A stretch of DNA of 64,000 bases from Pokkaliibacter sp046614695 (GTDB lineage Bacteria; Pseudomonadota; Gammaproteobacteria; Pseudomonadales; Balneatricaceae): the NCBI RefSeq assembly GCF_046614695.1, contig NZ_JBKKHQ010000027.1:55649-119648 (forward strand), written 5' to 3'. Of this stretch, positions 8,358 through 16,638 are shown piece by piece; the stretch's first letter is position 1, and each line of letters begins with the position of its first letter. The notes below the pieces were generated by a model that was given only the letters and a program-made list of their open reading frames with translations, searched no databases and was not told where the DNA came from. Position numbers and translations under genes: made by a program.

Positions 8358-9113
8358 ATGGCGATGAAATCCCACGAAGTGGACTACCGTATTGTCGGCA
8401 ACAGCATGCAGTTGCTGGAAATCGAGCTGGACCCCGGTGAAACCGTGATCGCTGAAGCGGGCAGCATGACCTTTATGGAGGAGGGCATTCGCTTCGAAAC
8501 GCGGATGGGTGATGGCTCCGATCCGGACCAGGGCATCTTCAGCAAACTGTTCTCGGCCGGAAAGCGCTGGATGACGGGCGAGTCCATCTTCATGACGCAC
8601 TTTACCCATGAAGGTCAGGGCAAGGCGCAGGTCGCTTTTGCCGCACCCTATCCCGGCAGCATTGAGCCGGTGAATCTGGCGGAAATCGGCGGCGGGCTGA
8701 TCTGTCAGAAAGATGCCTTTCTCGCCGCTGCCCGTGGCACCAAGGTGGATATCGTCTTCAACCGCCGTCTGGGCTCAGGTTTCTTTGGTGGCGAAGGTTT
8801 TATTCTGGAGAAACTGACGGGCGATGGTCTGGCTTTTATTCACGCCGGCGGCACTTTGGTTCGTCGCCAACTGAATAACCAGACTCTGCGGGTGGATACC
8901 GGCTGTCTGGTGGCCTTCACGCCGGGGCTGGATTACGACATTGAGTTGTCACGCGGTCTTAAAACCATGCTGTTTGGCGGCGAGGGTATGTTCCTCACAA
9001 CCCTGAGCGGCACCGGCGAAGTCTGGCTGCAAAGCCTGCCTTTCTCTCGTCTGGCGGATCGGGTATTGGCACTGGCGCCTTCTGCTGGCGGCAAAGAGCA
9101 GGGTGAGGATTAA
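8358..9113 (+). CDS. TIGR00266/AIM24-family protein
   Basis: A 251-residue protein matching the TIGR00266 (AIM24-like) family. It begins with YRIVGNSMQLLEIELDPGETVIAEAGSM and is rich in short beta strands and GxGGG-type turns, as expected for the family's tryptophan-RNA-binding-attenuator-like beta fold. The eukaryotic relative AIM24 is a mitochondrial inner-membrane protein; the bacterial role is unknown. No signal peptide or membrane helix is visible. GAAGGA lies about seven bases before the ATG. It is divergent from the cyd operon and is followed by a strong terminator. Confidence 0.85.
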   Translation: MAMKSHEVDYRIVGNSMQLLEIELDPGETVIAEAGSMTFMEEGIRFETRMGDGSDPDQGIFSKLFSAGKRWMTGESIFMTHFTHEGQGKAQVAFAAPYPGSIEPVNLAEIGGGLICQKDAFLAAARGTKVDIVFNRRLGSGFFGGEGFILEKLTGDGLAFIHAGGTLVRRQLNNQTLRVDTGCLVAFTPGLDYDIELSRGLKTMLFGGEGMFLTTLSGTGEVWLQSLPFSRLADRVLALAPSAGGKEQGED

Positions 9114-9137
9114 TTTCCCAGTGCATTGTTACAACAG

Positions 9138-9166
9138 AACCCGGCCTTGGCCGGGTTTTTTGTTTT
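9138..9166. terminator. Intrinsic terminator
   Basis: AACCCGGCC-TT-GGCCGGGTT is a 9-bp perfect stem followed by T6-G-T5. It ends the AIM24-like gene and may also serve the convergent small membrane protein gene. Confidence 0.9.
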
Positions 9167-9197
9167 TCCACGCAGATTGGGTCGTGGAGAAAAAGGT

Positions 9198-9551
9198 TCA
9201 GATGGGTGCAGAGTTTTTACGTCTGACGTACTGACTGAGTTTCTGTAGAAGAAACCCGGCCAGTAGTGGTGCGGTGAGCCACAGGGCGCTGCCCAGGCCA
9301 AAATACCAGGCTTCGGTCTGGGGATCGGTGATCATGCCAAGCTGTGTGAAGTAGTCGAGACTAAAAAGTGCCAGATAAAGCAATGGCACCAGCGCAACAG
9401 CTTTCCATGAGTTGACAACATAGCGACCGAAAATCAGCCCAATACCCATCATGCCAATACCCGCTGCAGTGGGGGCATGGTCCGTCAGTACGGCAGACAG
9501 AACCAATATTGCCATCACATAGACCAGCGCATGAATAAACCCCTGCTGCAT
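9198..9551 (-). CDS. Small integral membrane protein, unknown function
   Basis: A 117-residue protein with about four predicted membrane helices and a short basic C-terminus (KLSQYVRRK). The ATG at 9551 is preceded by TGGAGG at seven bases, which decides the start; a longer frame to 9656 lacks such a site. I do not recognise the family. It is convergent with the AIM24-like gene and has no obvious operon partner. Confidence 0.6.
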   Translation of the reverse strand: MQQGFIHALVYVMAILVLSAVLTDHAPTAAGIGMMGIGLIFGRYVVNSWKAVALVPLLYLALFSLDYFTQLGMITDPQTEAWYFGLGSALWLTAPLLAGFLLQKLSQYVRRKNSAPI

Positions 9552-10047
9552 GGAAATACCTCCAGATCCTTCTTTTGGGCGAGTGGAGTTTAGCCGACTT
9601 TGAAGCCAGCCTGCAGTGGCATGTGGCGGCATGTGGTCAGCCGCCGGTATGTCCAATCGTCGTAGAGACGATGCGCTGAGAGCGCCGGGAAGAGGGTCGA
9701 TAGAATGCGTTTCGACCCTGACGCACTCCGGTTGAATGGCTTCTGTAATGACTTAAATAACTGATCCCAAAGCACTTTATTCCTTACTTTAGCGCTGCAA
9801 TTGCTGCCCCTTTGGCAGAACTCCCTTCGTTCTACCTTCGCATAAACCACCAAAGTATAAATAAAAGTTCTTGTTGTCATAATAGTCATATATGACACAA
9901 TAAGTATTAACGCGCATTAAGTTCGGCTGTTATGCTTTTTTCACATCATCAGGGAGCAGGTGGCAGGTTGGAAAACCTGAGCGGGCGAGGGAAGCCATGC
10001 CGCATTTCATTGCGAGAAATAACAACAAGAACCTGAGGAGAGTAACC
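9552..10047. other. Intergenic region before the chemosensory operon
   Basis: About 500 bases without a convincing gene. It holds an 8-bp inverted repeat at 9693-9719 (AGGGTCGA, 11-base loop, TCGACCCT) and the operator-like palindrome at 9875-9897. The last 170 bases are AT-rich and should contain the operon promoter, but no clean -35/-10 pair was found. Confidence 0.5.
9875..9897. promoter_or_regulatory. Operator-like palindrome upstream of chemosensory operon
   Basis: TGTCATA-N9-TATGACA is a perfect inverted repeat with 7-bp arms in AT-rich DNA, 150 bases before the first receptor gene. The shape suits a dimeric regulator; the protein is unknown. Confidence 0.4.
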
Positions 10048-12000
10048 ATGGCTCTGGTGAAGAAACCCGCCCCACAAGCCCCTGTCGCCGAGGTTGTTGC
10101 GGTAGGTGAGCGTAAAGCTGCCGTGCAGGATCGTAACAAGCCTTCCGCGTCTGCGGTACGTGAGGCCGAAGCTCAGCGCAAACGTGCCCGCACCCTGGCC
10201 AAACAGCAGCAGGCGGCAGAGCGCATTGCTGCGGCGACCGGTCAGTTATCCTCCGGTATTACCGAAGCGGCGGCGGCTGCAGAAGAGTTAAAACGCGCTT
10301 CTGACCTGATTGCCGCTGGCGCCGAAGAAGCCTCCGGTGCGACGCAGGAAGCGCTGGTGTCTTTCCAGCAGATTTCCCTCGCCGTGGGTAGCCAGCGTGA
10401 AGCGGCCACTTCCAGTCGCGAGCGCTCACTGGCGATTCAATCGCTCACGGCCCGCACTGGTGAAGATATCCGCCGCCTGATTGAGAATGTAGGCCATGCC
10501 TCCAGGCGCCAGAGCAATTCCGTGGGCATGGTGGCAGAGCTTGAGAAACAGGCCTCCAACATTGGCGATATCGTCAAAGCGGTGGTGCGCATTGCTGATC
10601 AGACCAATCTTCTGGCGCTGAATGCCGCGATTGAAGCTGCCCGCGCCGGAAAGCACGGTAAAGGCTTCGCGGTAGTGGCGGATGAAGTCCGCACTCTGGC
10701 GGAAACCTCCGAGAAGAGCGCCCAGCAAATTCAGGATCTGGTGAGCCAGATTCAACAGGAAGTGCGCAGCATCGCCGATGGTATCAAGCAGTCCGCGGAC
10801 ACCATCGAGGGAGAAGTGAGCAAAGGCGGTGAGATTACCCAGCGCCTCGATGCCATCAGCAATGACATGCATGAGGTGGTGGAAGGTATCAGCGAAATCG
10901 CCGTGGGGGCGGATCAGTCGGACTCCGCAGCGCAGCTGGCATTAAAAGGCATCGAAGAGATTGCTTCCGCTGCGGAAGAGCAGTCCTTTGCCGCCAATGA
11001 ATCCGCCCGCACCATCGACCTGCAAACCGCCGCGTTGAATGAGTGTGAGCAAACCGCGCAGTCACTCTCCGAACTGGCGGAAGACCTGAAAAACTCCACC
11101 GATGTCAGCAAAAGCGCCGAGGAAGTGGCGTCGGCCGCTGAAGAGCTGTCTTCCGCCGTACAGGAAATTAACCGCTCAGCTTCCCAGATCATGTCGGCCA
11201 TTGACCAGATCCGCCGGGGGAGCCAGTCCGCCGCGGCAGCCAGCGAGCAGTCCTCCGCTGCCATTGTGCAGATTGAACGCGGCCTTGAGGTTTCCCAGAC
11301 CCGTGCTGAGCAATCCAAAGCCAAGGTCACCACCATGGTGGAGGATCTCAAGATCAATAAAGCCGGAGTCGATGCGCTGATTACCGGTATTACCCAGTCC
11401 GTGGCGGCTACCCAGAACAGTATTCGGCAGGTGAAGGATCTGGAGCGGGTGTCACGCCGCATCGACAAGATTGTCGAGGCCATCACCACCGTGTCGATCC
11501 AGACCAATATGTTGGCCGTGAACGGCTCCATTGAAGCCGCGCGCGCCGGGGAATTCGGCAAGGGTTTTGTGGTGGTTTCCACGGATATTCGCAATCTGGC
11601 GCGGGATTCTGCTGAGAATGCGGACCGCATCAAGGATCTGGTCAAAAGCGTGCAGGATCAGATCACGCTGGTGAGTGGCGACCTTGAAGATATCGTCCGC
11701 TCGGCCATCAGCGAAACGGAACAGGCCAAATCCAGCACCGACAACCTTGAGCAGATGGAACGCGACATTCTGCAGATTGACCAGGGCACCGTCGACATTC
11801 TGGATGCCGCCAACAGCATTGCTGCGGCCATTCTGCAGAGCAAGCGTGGCATTGAGCAGATTGCCTCCACTGCGCAGGAGTCCGAGAAAGCCGCGACGGA
11901 GTCCGCCACGGCTGCCGAGCAGCAATCCCAGGGCACCGAGGAGCTGGCCGCTGCCATTGAAGAAATCGCCTCACTGGCGGATGAGCTGCAAAGTCTCTGA
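10048..12000 (+). CDS. Soluble methyl-accepting chemotaxis protein with two signalling tips
   Basis: A 650-residue, Ala/Glu/Gln/Ser-rich coiled-coil protein with no hydrophobic segment, so it should be cytoplasmic. It contains two copies of the chemoreceptor signalling hairpin: a canonical one near residue 191 (QTNLLALNAAIEAARAG) and a variant near residue 490 (QTNMLAVNGSIEAARAG). Several AAEEL/AAAEQ stretches look like adaptation sites. There is no recognisable sensory domain; the first 50 residues are basic and Pro/Ala-rich. The ATG at 10048 follows GAGGAG; an upstream ATG at 9997 is possible but less family-like. It is the first gene of the chemosensory operon, 12 bases before the triple CheW gene. 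Confidence 0.85.
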   Translation: MALVKKPAPQAPVAEVVAVGERKAAVQDRNKPSASAVREAEAQRKRARTLAKQQQAAERIAAATGQLSSGITEAAAAAEELKRASDLIAAGAEEASGATQEALVSFQQISLAVGSQREAATSSRERSLAIQSLTARTGEDIRRLIENVGHASRRQSNSVGMVAELEKQASNIGDIVKAVVRIADQTNLLALNAAIEAARAGKHGKGFAVVADEVRTLAETSEKSAQQIQDLVSQIQQEVRSIADGIKQSADTIEGEVSKGGEITQRLDAISNDMHEVVEGISEIAVGADQSDSAAQLALKGIEEIASAAEEQSFAANESARTIDLQTAALNECEQTAQSLSELAEDLKNSTDVSKSAEEVASAAEELSSAVQEINRSASQIMSAIDQIRRGSQSAAAASEQSSAAIVQIERGLEVSQTRAEQSKAKVTTMVEDLKINKAGVDALITGITQSVAATQNSIRQVKDLERVSRRIDKIVEAITTVSIQTNMLAVNGSIEAARAGEFGKGFVVVSTDIRNLARDSAENADRIKDLVKSVQDQITLVSGDLEDIVRSAISETEQAKSSTDNLEQMERDILQIDQGTVDILDAANSIAAAILQSKRGIEQIASTAQESEKAATESATAAEQQSQGTEELAAAIEEIASLADELQSL

Positions 12001-12012
12001 GGGAGGTGAGTG

Positions 12013-13614
12013 ATGGCTTCATTGAATACGATGACACCGGCCGCCAATGCCCATCCTGCACAGGTGATGGCTTCCCTGCCTGAGGATGATCTTGCCACCG
12101 GCAGCCAGTACGTCACCTTCATGATCGGTGAGGATGCCTTCGCCGTCGATATGGCGCCGGTGCAGGAAATCATCCGCGTGCCCAACGTGGTGAAGGTGCC
12201 GCTGGCGCCCGGTTCACTCCACGGCATGGCGAATCTTCGTGGTCAGGTTTTGCCGATTATTTCCCTTCGTCGCATCTTTGCTTTCGCGCCTCAGGCCGAA
12301 GACGACGCTACCCGTGCCATCGTGATTGATGTGGGTCAGCCACTGGGTTTTGTGGTGGACCGTGTTGCCAGTGTGGTGACGGTCGAAGACAGCCAGATCG
12401 AAGGTGTCGAAGGGCTGAAAAGCACCATCAATACCGAGATGCTGACCGGCGTTCTTAAGAATGTGGCCGGTCACGCCATGGTCATGGTGCTGGATTTTGA
12501 TCGCATCGTCGGTCAGGAGTTCGAGCAGGTTCAGGCACTGTCCCAGCATGCCTTGCTGGCCAACAGCATCGTGACGGCAGAAGACGAGGCGGCGGATGAA
12601 CCCTCCGATGAGCTGCAACTGGTCAGCTTCTGTGTGCACGGGCAGGAGTACGCCATCGATATTGCCCATGTGCAGGAAATCGTTCAGGTCCCTGAAACCA
12701 TTACCCATATCCCCAATGTGCCTTCCCACGTGCGCGGCATGATGACCCTGCGCGAACGCCTGCTGCCGCTGGTGATGCTGCGTTCTTTGTTCGGTCTGCC
12801 AGCCTCTGAGCTGGATGAACGTAACCGTGTGGTGGTGATTGGCCTTGGCAGGCATGCCATCGGCCTGATTACCGATAGTGTTGCGGAGGTATTGCGGGTG
12901 CCGCTGACGGATATCGACACCATGCCCGGTTTACTCAGCCGCCATCAGGAGCTGGATGATATCGAACAGATCTGCCGCCTGGATGAAGGCCGCCGTCTGG
13001 TGTCGATTCTCAGCCCGCAGAACATGTTCAACCATCCCGGTGTTCAGGATGCCCTGAATTCCATGACTGACCTGACTTCCCACGCTTCCCCAACGGTGAC
13101 TGCCATGACTGACGATGCCCTCACGGAACACGACGACAGCCCACTGGATGATGAAGAGCAGATTGTGGTTTTTCGTTTGGCCGACGGTGAGTTCGGGGTG
13201 CCCATCGCCAGCGTGCAGGAGATCGTACGCGTGCCTGAAGAGCTGACCTTTGTGCCCCGCGCTCCTGCCTGTGTGGAAGGCGTGATCAATCTTCGCGGTG
13301 TGGTGTTGCCGGTGCTGGATCAGCGCAAGCGCATGGGACTCGATCCCATGGAGCGCAACGATCGCCAGCGCATCATGGTGTTTCTGATCAACGACATTCG
13401 CACGGGTTTTATCGTCGATGCCGTCACTGAAGTGTTGAAACTGCCTTCCTCGGCGATTGAGCGTTCACCGCATCTTTCAGATATGCAGGCGCAGCTGCTG
13501 GGCCGTGTGGCCAACCTCGAAGCCCGCGGACGAATGATCCAGCTGATTGACCCGCTGTTTCTCATTGATGAAGCCGATCAGCGCAGGCTCGGCACGGTCT
13601 GCCAGGGCGAGTAA
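12013..13614 (+). CDS. Chemotaxis coupling protein with three CheW domains
   Basis: This 533-residue protein is three CheW domains in a row, at about residues 30-180, 200-340 and 380-530. Each starts with a VTF/VSF/VVF-type strand and carries the VxEIxRVP (or VQEIVQVP) and NLRGxxLP (or TLRERLLP) signatures. CheW links receptors to CheA; a triple module could join more receptor or kinase units into one array. The ATG at 12013 follows GGAGG by six bases, with a GTG at 12010 as alternative. It sits between the tandem-tip receptor and cheB. Confidence 0.92.
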   Translation: MASLNTMTPAANAHPAQVMASLPEDDLATGSQYVTFMIGEDAFAVDMAPVQEIIRVPNVVKVPLAPGSLHGMANLRGQVLPIISLRRIFAFAPQAEDDATRAIVIDVGQPLGFVVDRVASVVTVEDSQIEGVEGLKSTINTEMLTGVLKNVAGHAMVMVLDFDRIVGQEFEQVQALSQHALLANSIVTAEDEAADEPSDELQLVSFCVHGQEYAIDIAHVQEIVQVPETITHIPNVPSHVRGMMTLRERLLPLVMLRSLFGLPASELDERNRVVVIGLGRHAIGLITDSVAEVLRVPLTDIDTMPGLLSRHQELDDIEQICRLDEGRRLVSILSPQNMFNHPGVQDALNSMTDLTSHASPTVTAMTDDALTEHDDSPLDDEEQIVVFRLADGEFGVPIASVQEIVRVPEELTFVPRAPACVEGVINLRGVVLPVLDQRKRMGLDPMERNDRQRIMVFLINDIRTGFIVDAVTEVLKLPSSAIERSPHLSDMQAQLLGRVANLEARGRMIQLIDPLFLIDEADQRRLGTVCQGE

Positions 13615-13629
13615 GGAACGGGTGAGCCT

Positions 13630-14763
13630 ATGATCAAGGTATTGATTGTTGATGATTCCGCGCTGATGCGCCGCCAGTTCAGCCAGCTATTGGAGGCACA
13701 GGGCGATATCCGTGTGGTCTGGGCCCGTAATGGCCAGGAAGCGGTAGAGATGAATCAGAGCGAGCGGCCTGATGTCGTTACGCTGGATATCAATATGCCC
13801 GTGATGGATGGCATCGAAGCGCTGTCGCTGATCATGGCGACCCGCCCGGTGCCGGTCATCATGCTGTCGTCTCTCTCCAGCAAGGGCGCATTACTGACTT
13901 TTGAAGCGCTGGCGCTGGGAGCGGTGGACTACATGACCAAGCCCTCCGGCACCATTTCCCTGAGCATTGATGTGATTGCCTCTGAGCTTGTCGACAAGAT
14001 CCGCGAAGCGGCCAAGCTCAAGGTGGTTGCGCCTTCTCACGGAGCCGGGTTGCTGAAAAAGGTGCAGCACAGCTCACGTCAGGCGAGCAGTCGTAACCCG
14101 ACGTCTTCCTATGGCATGACGCCGAACGATCAGGCCTGGGCGACCTCGTCTGACCGGCGTGGCCTGCCACGCCAGATTTCGGAAGGTCTGGTGGTGATCG
14201 GCGTCTCCACTGGCGGCCCCTGCACGCTGGAGAAAATTCTGCAGACGCTGCCCGCCGGCTTCGCTCACCCGATAGTGGTGATCCAGCACATGCCGGGCTC
14301 TTTTACCGGCCCTTTCGCTGAGCGCATCAACCGCAGTTGTGCACTTGAGGTGCTGGAAGTGAATGAGCCAACCGCGCTGCTGCCAGGCAAGGTCTACATT
14401 GCCCGGGGCGATGCCGATGCCGTGGTAACCCGGCGCATGGGCCGATTAACCATGTTGCCGCGCCCGGAGACCGACGGGCATCCCTGGCATCCCTCGGTGG
14501 AGTTGATGGGCCGCTCGGTGCTGGAGCACTGCAAGGCGACTAACGTGCTGGCCATTATGCTGACCGGCATGGGTTACGACGGCGCAGATGCTTTTGCTGC
14601 CCTGAAAGAAAAGGGCGCAAAAACCATTGCTGAGTCCGAAGCATCCTGCGTGGTTTTCGGAATGCCACGCGAACTGATTGAACGGGGCGGCGCATCCACT
14701 GTGCTCAACGCCAAGGATATTGGTGCCCAGATGATTCAGTGGGGGAACGGGTTATGGCCTTGA
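13630..14763 (+). CDS. cheB: Protein-glutamate methylesterase/glutamine deamidase CheB
   Basis: A 377-residue protein with an N-terminal receiver domain (DD near residue 8, phosphorylation motif VTLDINMPVMDG, Lys in MTKPSG) and a C-terminal methylesterase domain. The catalytic triad motifs are GVSTGG (Ser), IQHMPGSFTGPF (His) and MLTGMGYDGADA (Asp). It removes methyl groups from receptor glutamates when phosphorylated by CheA. The linker between domains (about residues 140-185) is long and polar. The gene overlaps the start of the HEAT-repeat gene by ten bases. Confidence 0.96.
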   Translation: MIKVLIVDDSALMRRQFSQLLEAQGDIRVVWARNGQEAVEMNQSERPDVVTLDINMPVMDGIEALSLIMATRPVPVIMLSSLSSKGALLTFEALALGAVDYMTKPSGTISLSIDVIASELVDKIREAAKLKVVAPSHGAGLLKKVQHSSRQASSRNPTSSYGMTPNDQAWATSSDRRGLPRQISEGLVVIGVSTGGPCTLEKILQTLPAGFAHPIVVIQHMPGSFTGPFAERINRSCALEVLEVNEPTALLPGKVYIARGDADAVVTRRMGRLTMLPRPETDGHPWHPSVELMGRSVLEHCKATNVLAIMLTGMGYDGADAFAALKEKGAKTIAESEASCVVFGMPRELIERGGASTVLNAKDIGAQMIQWGNGLWP

Positions 14764-15389
14764 TCCGACGAAGCCAGTCTCTGCAGTGCGAATGGGGGAT
14801 TATGGAGCGCGGTATGCCGAAGGACCGTGAAGGTCTGGAAGCCTGCCTGTTCTCTGGCGATGTGTCGATTCGACGCTGGGCGGCGCGGGATCTGGTGTGT
14901 TGCTCCGAATCTGCGCCGGTGCTGGTCGAACGCTTGCTGAGCGAGCCGCATCCGGTGGTGCGCGAGGCGATTTTTGTGAGCCTGCTGCAAATCAGCGGCC
15001 CGATTGCCATCGAAGGCATGATCCAGTGTCTGCGCAGCGAAAGCGCGGCGCTGCGTAACGAAGCCATCGAAACCATGAAAAACCTGCCGGAGAGCATCGC
15101 CCCGTTAATGGCCGAGCTGCTGGAGGATGACGACCCGGATGTGCGCATCTTTGCGGTCAATATTCTGGAGTCACTGCGTCATTTCAAGGTGGAGTCCTGG
15201 CTGATCAAGGTCATCTCTGAGGATGCCCATGTGAACGTCTGCGCAACGGCGGTGGATCTGCTTGGCGAGGTCGGCAGCTTTGAGGCGGTCGAGCCGCTGC
15301 AGGAGCTGAAAGCCCGTTTTGCCGATGAGCCTTACATTCAGTTCGCGGCGGATCTGGCCCTGCGACGCATCGAAGGGGATACCCAGTGA
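14754..15389 (+). CDS. HEAT-repeat protein within chemosensory operon
   Basis: A 211-residue protein of tandem 30-residue helical repeats of the PBS-lyase/HEAT type. Examples are SIRRWAARDL, HPVVREAIFVSLLQI, SAALRNEAIETMKNL, DPDVRIFAVNIL and HVNVCATAVDLLG. HEAT solenoids are protein-binding scaffolds; there is no catalytic motif here. It is translationally coupled on both sides, overlapping the cheB stop and the cheR start. This suggests that it works with the adaptation enzymes or binds a regulator. The ATG at 14754 has GGGGGAA seven bases upstream; an ATG at 14802 is also preceded by a G-rich site. Confidence 0.85.
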   Translation: MALIRRSQSLQCEWGIMERGMPKDREGLEACLFSGDVSIRRWAARDLVCCSESAPVLVERLLSEPHPVVREAIFVSLLQISGPIAIEGMIQCLRSESAALRNEAIETMKNLPESIAPLMAELLEDDDPDVRIFAVNILESLRHFKVESWLIKVISEDAHVNVCATAVDLLGEVGSFEAVEPLQELKARFADEPYIQFAADLALRRIEGDTQ

Positions 15390-16228
15390 CGGCGCCGGTG
15401 ATCTCGACGGAGGACTTCCGCAAGTTCCGGGAATTTTTCTACCGGAAGACCGGCATCCTGTTTGAGGACTCCAAGCGCTATTTCGTCGATAAGCGGCTGC
15501 AGGAGCGCATCGTTAAAACCGGTAGCGACAGCTTTCGTAACTACTTTATGCAGGTGCGCTTTGAGGCCTGCGGCAGTGAGCTGCAGACCCTGACCAACAT
15601 CATGACGGTCAATGAAACCTACTTCTTTCGCGAGGAGTACCAGTTTGAGTGTCTGGTGAAGTCGATGCTGCCGGAGATTATCCGCCGCAAGGCACCGGGC
15701 GAGGTGATCCGCATCTGGTCGATCCCGTCCTCCAGTGGCGAAGAGCCTTACTCCATTGCCATTTATCTCTACGAGTACTGGCCGGAGCTGGCGCAGTGGG
15801 ATGTGGAGCTGATCAGCTCCGATATTGACACCTCGATTCTGCAGAAGGCCAAAGACGGGCTCTACAACACCCGCTCGGTACAGAACCTGCCACCGGCGTT
15901 GCTCAACCGCCATTTTGAGGCGCAGGGCAATGGCAACTACCGCATCAGCCAGGAGCTGCGCGAATCAGTGGAGTTTACCCGGGTTAACCTCAGCAATCTG
16001 GAGGAGACCCGACAATACCGCGGCTTTGATGTGGTTTTCTGCCGCAATCTTTTGATCTATTTCGATGCCTTGTCACGCACCAAGGCAGCCGATGTGTTTT
16101 ACGAGGCGTTGAATCCCGGCGGCTTTATCTGCCTGGGGCATTCGGAATCCATGAGCCGGATTTCATCCGTGTTTGCGGTTCGCAAGTTCCCCCACGCCAT
16201 CGTCTATCAGAAACCGGAGGAGCGATGA
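15386..16228 (+). CDS. cheR: Chemoreceptor glutamate methyltransferase CheR
   Basis: A 280-residue SAM-dependent methyltransferase. The all-helical N-terminal domain spans roughly residues 1-80. The catalytic domain has TVNETYFFRE, IRIWSIPSSSGEEPYS (SAM-binding motif, with PSSS replacing the usual ACST) and VVFCRNLLIYFD. It methylates receptor glutamates to set sensitivity, opposing CheB. The GTG start overlaps the stop of the HEAT gene as GTGA, so the two are coupled. The end overlaps the following cheY-like gene as ATGA. Confidence 0.95.
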   Translation: MTAPVISTEDFRKFREFFYRKTGILFEDSKRYFVDKRLQERIVKTGSDSFRNYFMQVRFEACGSELQTLTNIMTVNETYFFREEYQFECLVKSMLPEIIRRKAPGEVIRIWSIPSSSGEEPYSIAIYLYEYWPELAQWDVELISSDIDTSILQKAKDGLYNTRSVQNLPPALLNRHFEAQGNGNYRISQELRESVEFTRVNLSNLEETRQYRGFDVVFCRNLLIYFDALSRTKAADVFYEALNPGGFICLGHSESMSRISSVFAVRKFPHAIVYQKPEER

Positions 16229-16638
16229 ACAAGACCGATAAACGCATCCTCATCATTGATGATGCCGCCACCGTCAGAATGTATCACCGCAGTATTCTGG
16301 AGGCCGAGGGCTTTCAAGTAGATGAGGCCATGAATGGCGTTGAAGCCATCGAGAAAGTGCTGGTCAACGACTATGACCTGTTTCTGGTGGACATCAACAT
16401 GCCGAAACTGGATGGCTACGGCTTTCTGATTGACATGCGCGGCCGCGATATTCGTCAGGCGCCGGCCATCATGGTGTCAACGGAATCCCGCGCGAACGAC
16501 TGCGCCAAGGCCTATGAGGCCGGGGCCAATTTCTATCTGGTCAAACCCTGTAAACCCGAGGCGCTGCTGGCCTATTGCAACGGCCTGCTGGGCTGCCTTG
16601 AAGCGCCCGTTGAGAAAGACAGCGGAGGTCAGCCATGA
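16225..16638 (+). CDS. CheY-like single-domain response regulator (first copy)
   Basis: A 137-residue receiver domain with the acidic pair in LIIDDAATVRM, the phospho-acceptor Asp in LFLVDINMPKLDG, a Ser in MVSTESR (in place of the switch Thr) and the Lys in LVKPCKPE. There is no output domain, so it works by protein contact after phosphorylation by CheA. The gene overlaps cheR and cheA by four bases each. The short C-terminal tail beyond the receiver (EAPVEKDSGG) is polar. Confidence 0.92.
   Translation: MNKTDKRILIIDDAATVRMYHRSILEAEGFQVDEAMNGVEAIEKVLVNDYDLFLVDINMPKLDGYGFLIDMRGRDIRQAPAIMVSTESRANDCAKAYEAGANFYLVKPCKPEALLAYCNGLLGCLEAPVEKDSGGQP

Noticed and set aside
10914..11645. A 243-codon leftward frame in the tandem-tip receptor gene
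   Set aside because: A composition shadow of the Ala/Ser-rich receptor coding sequence.
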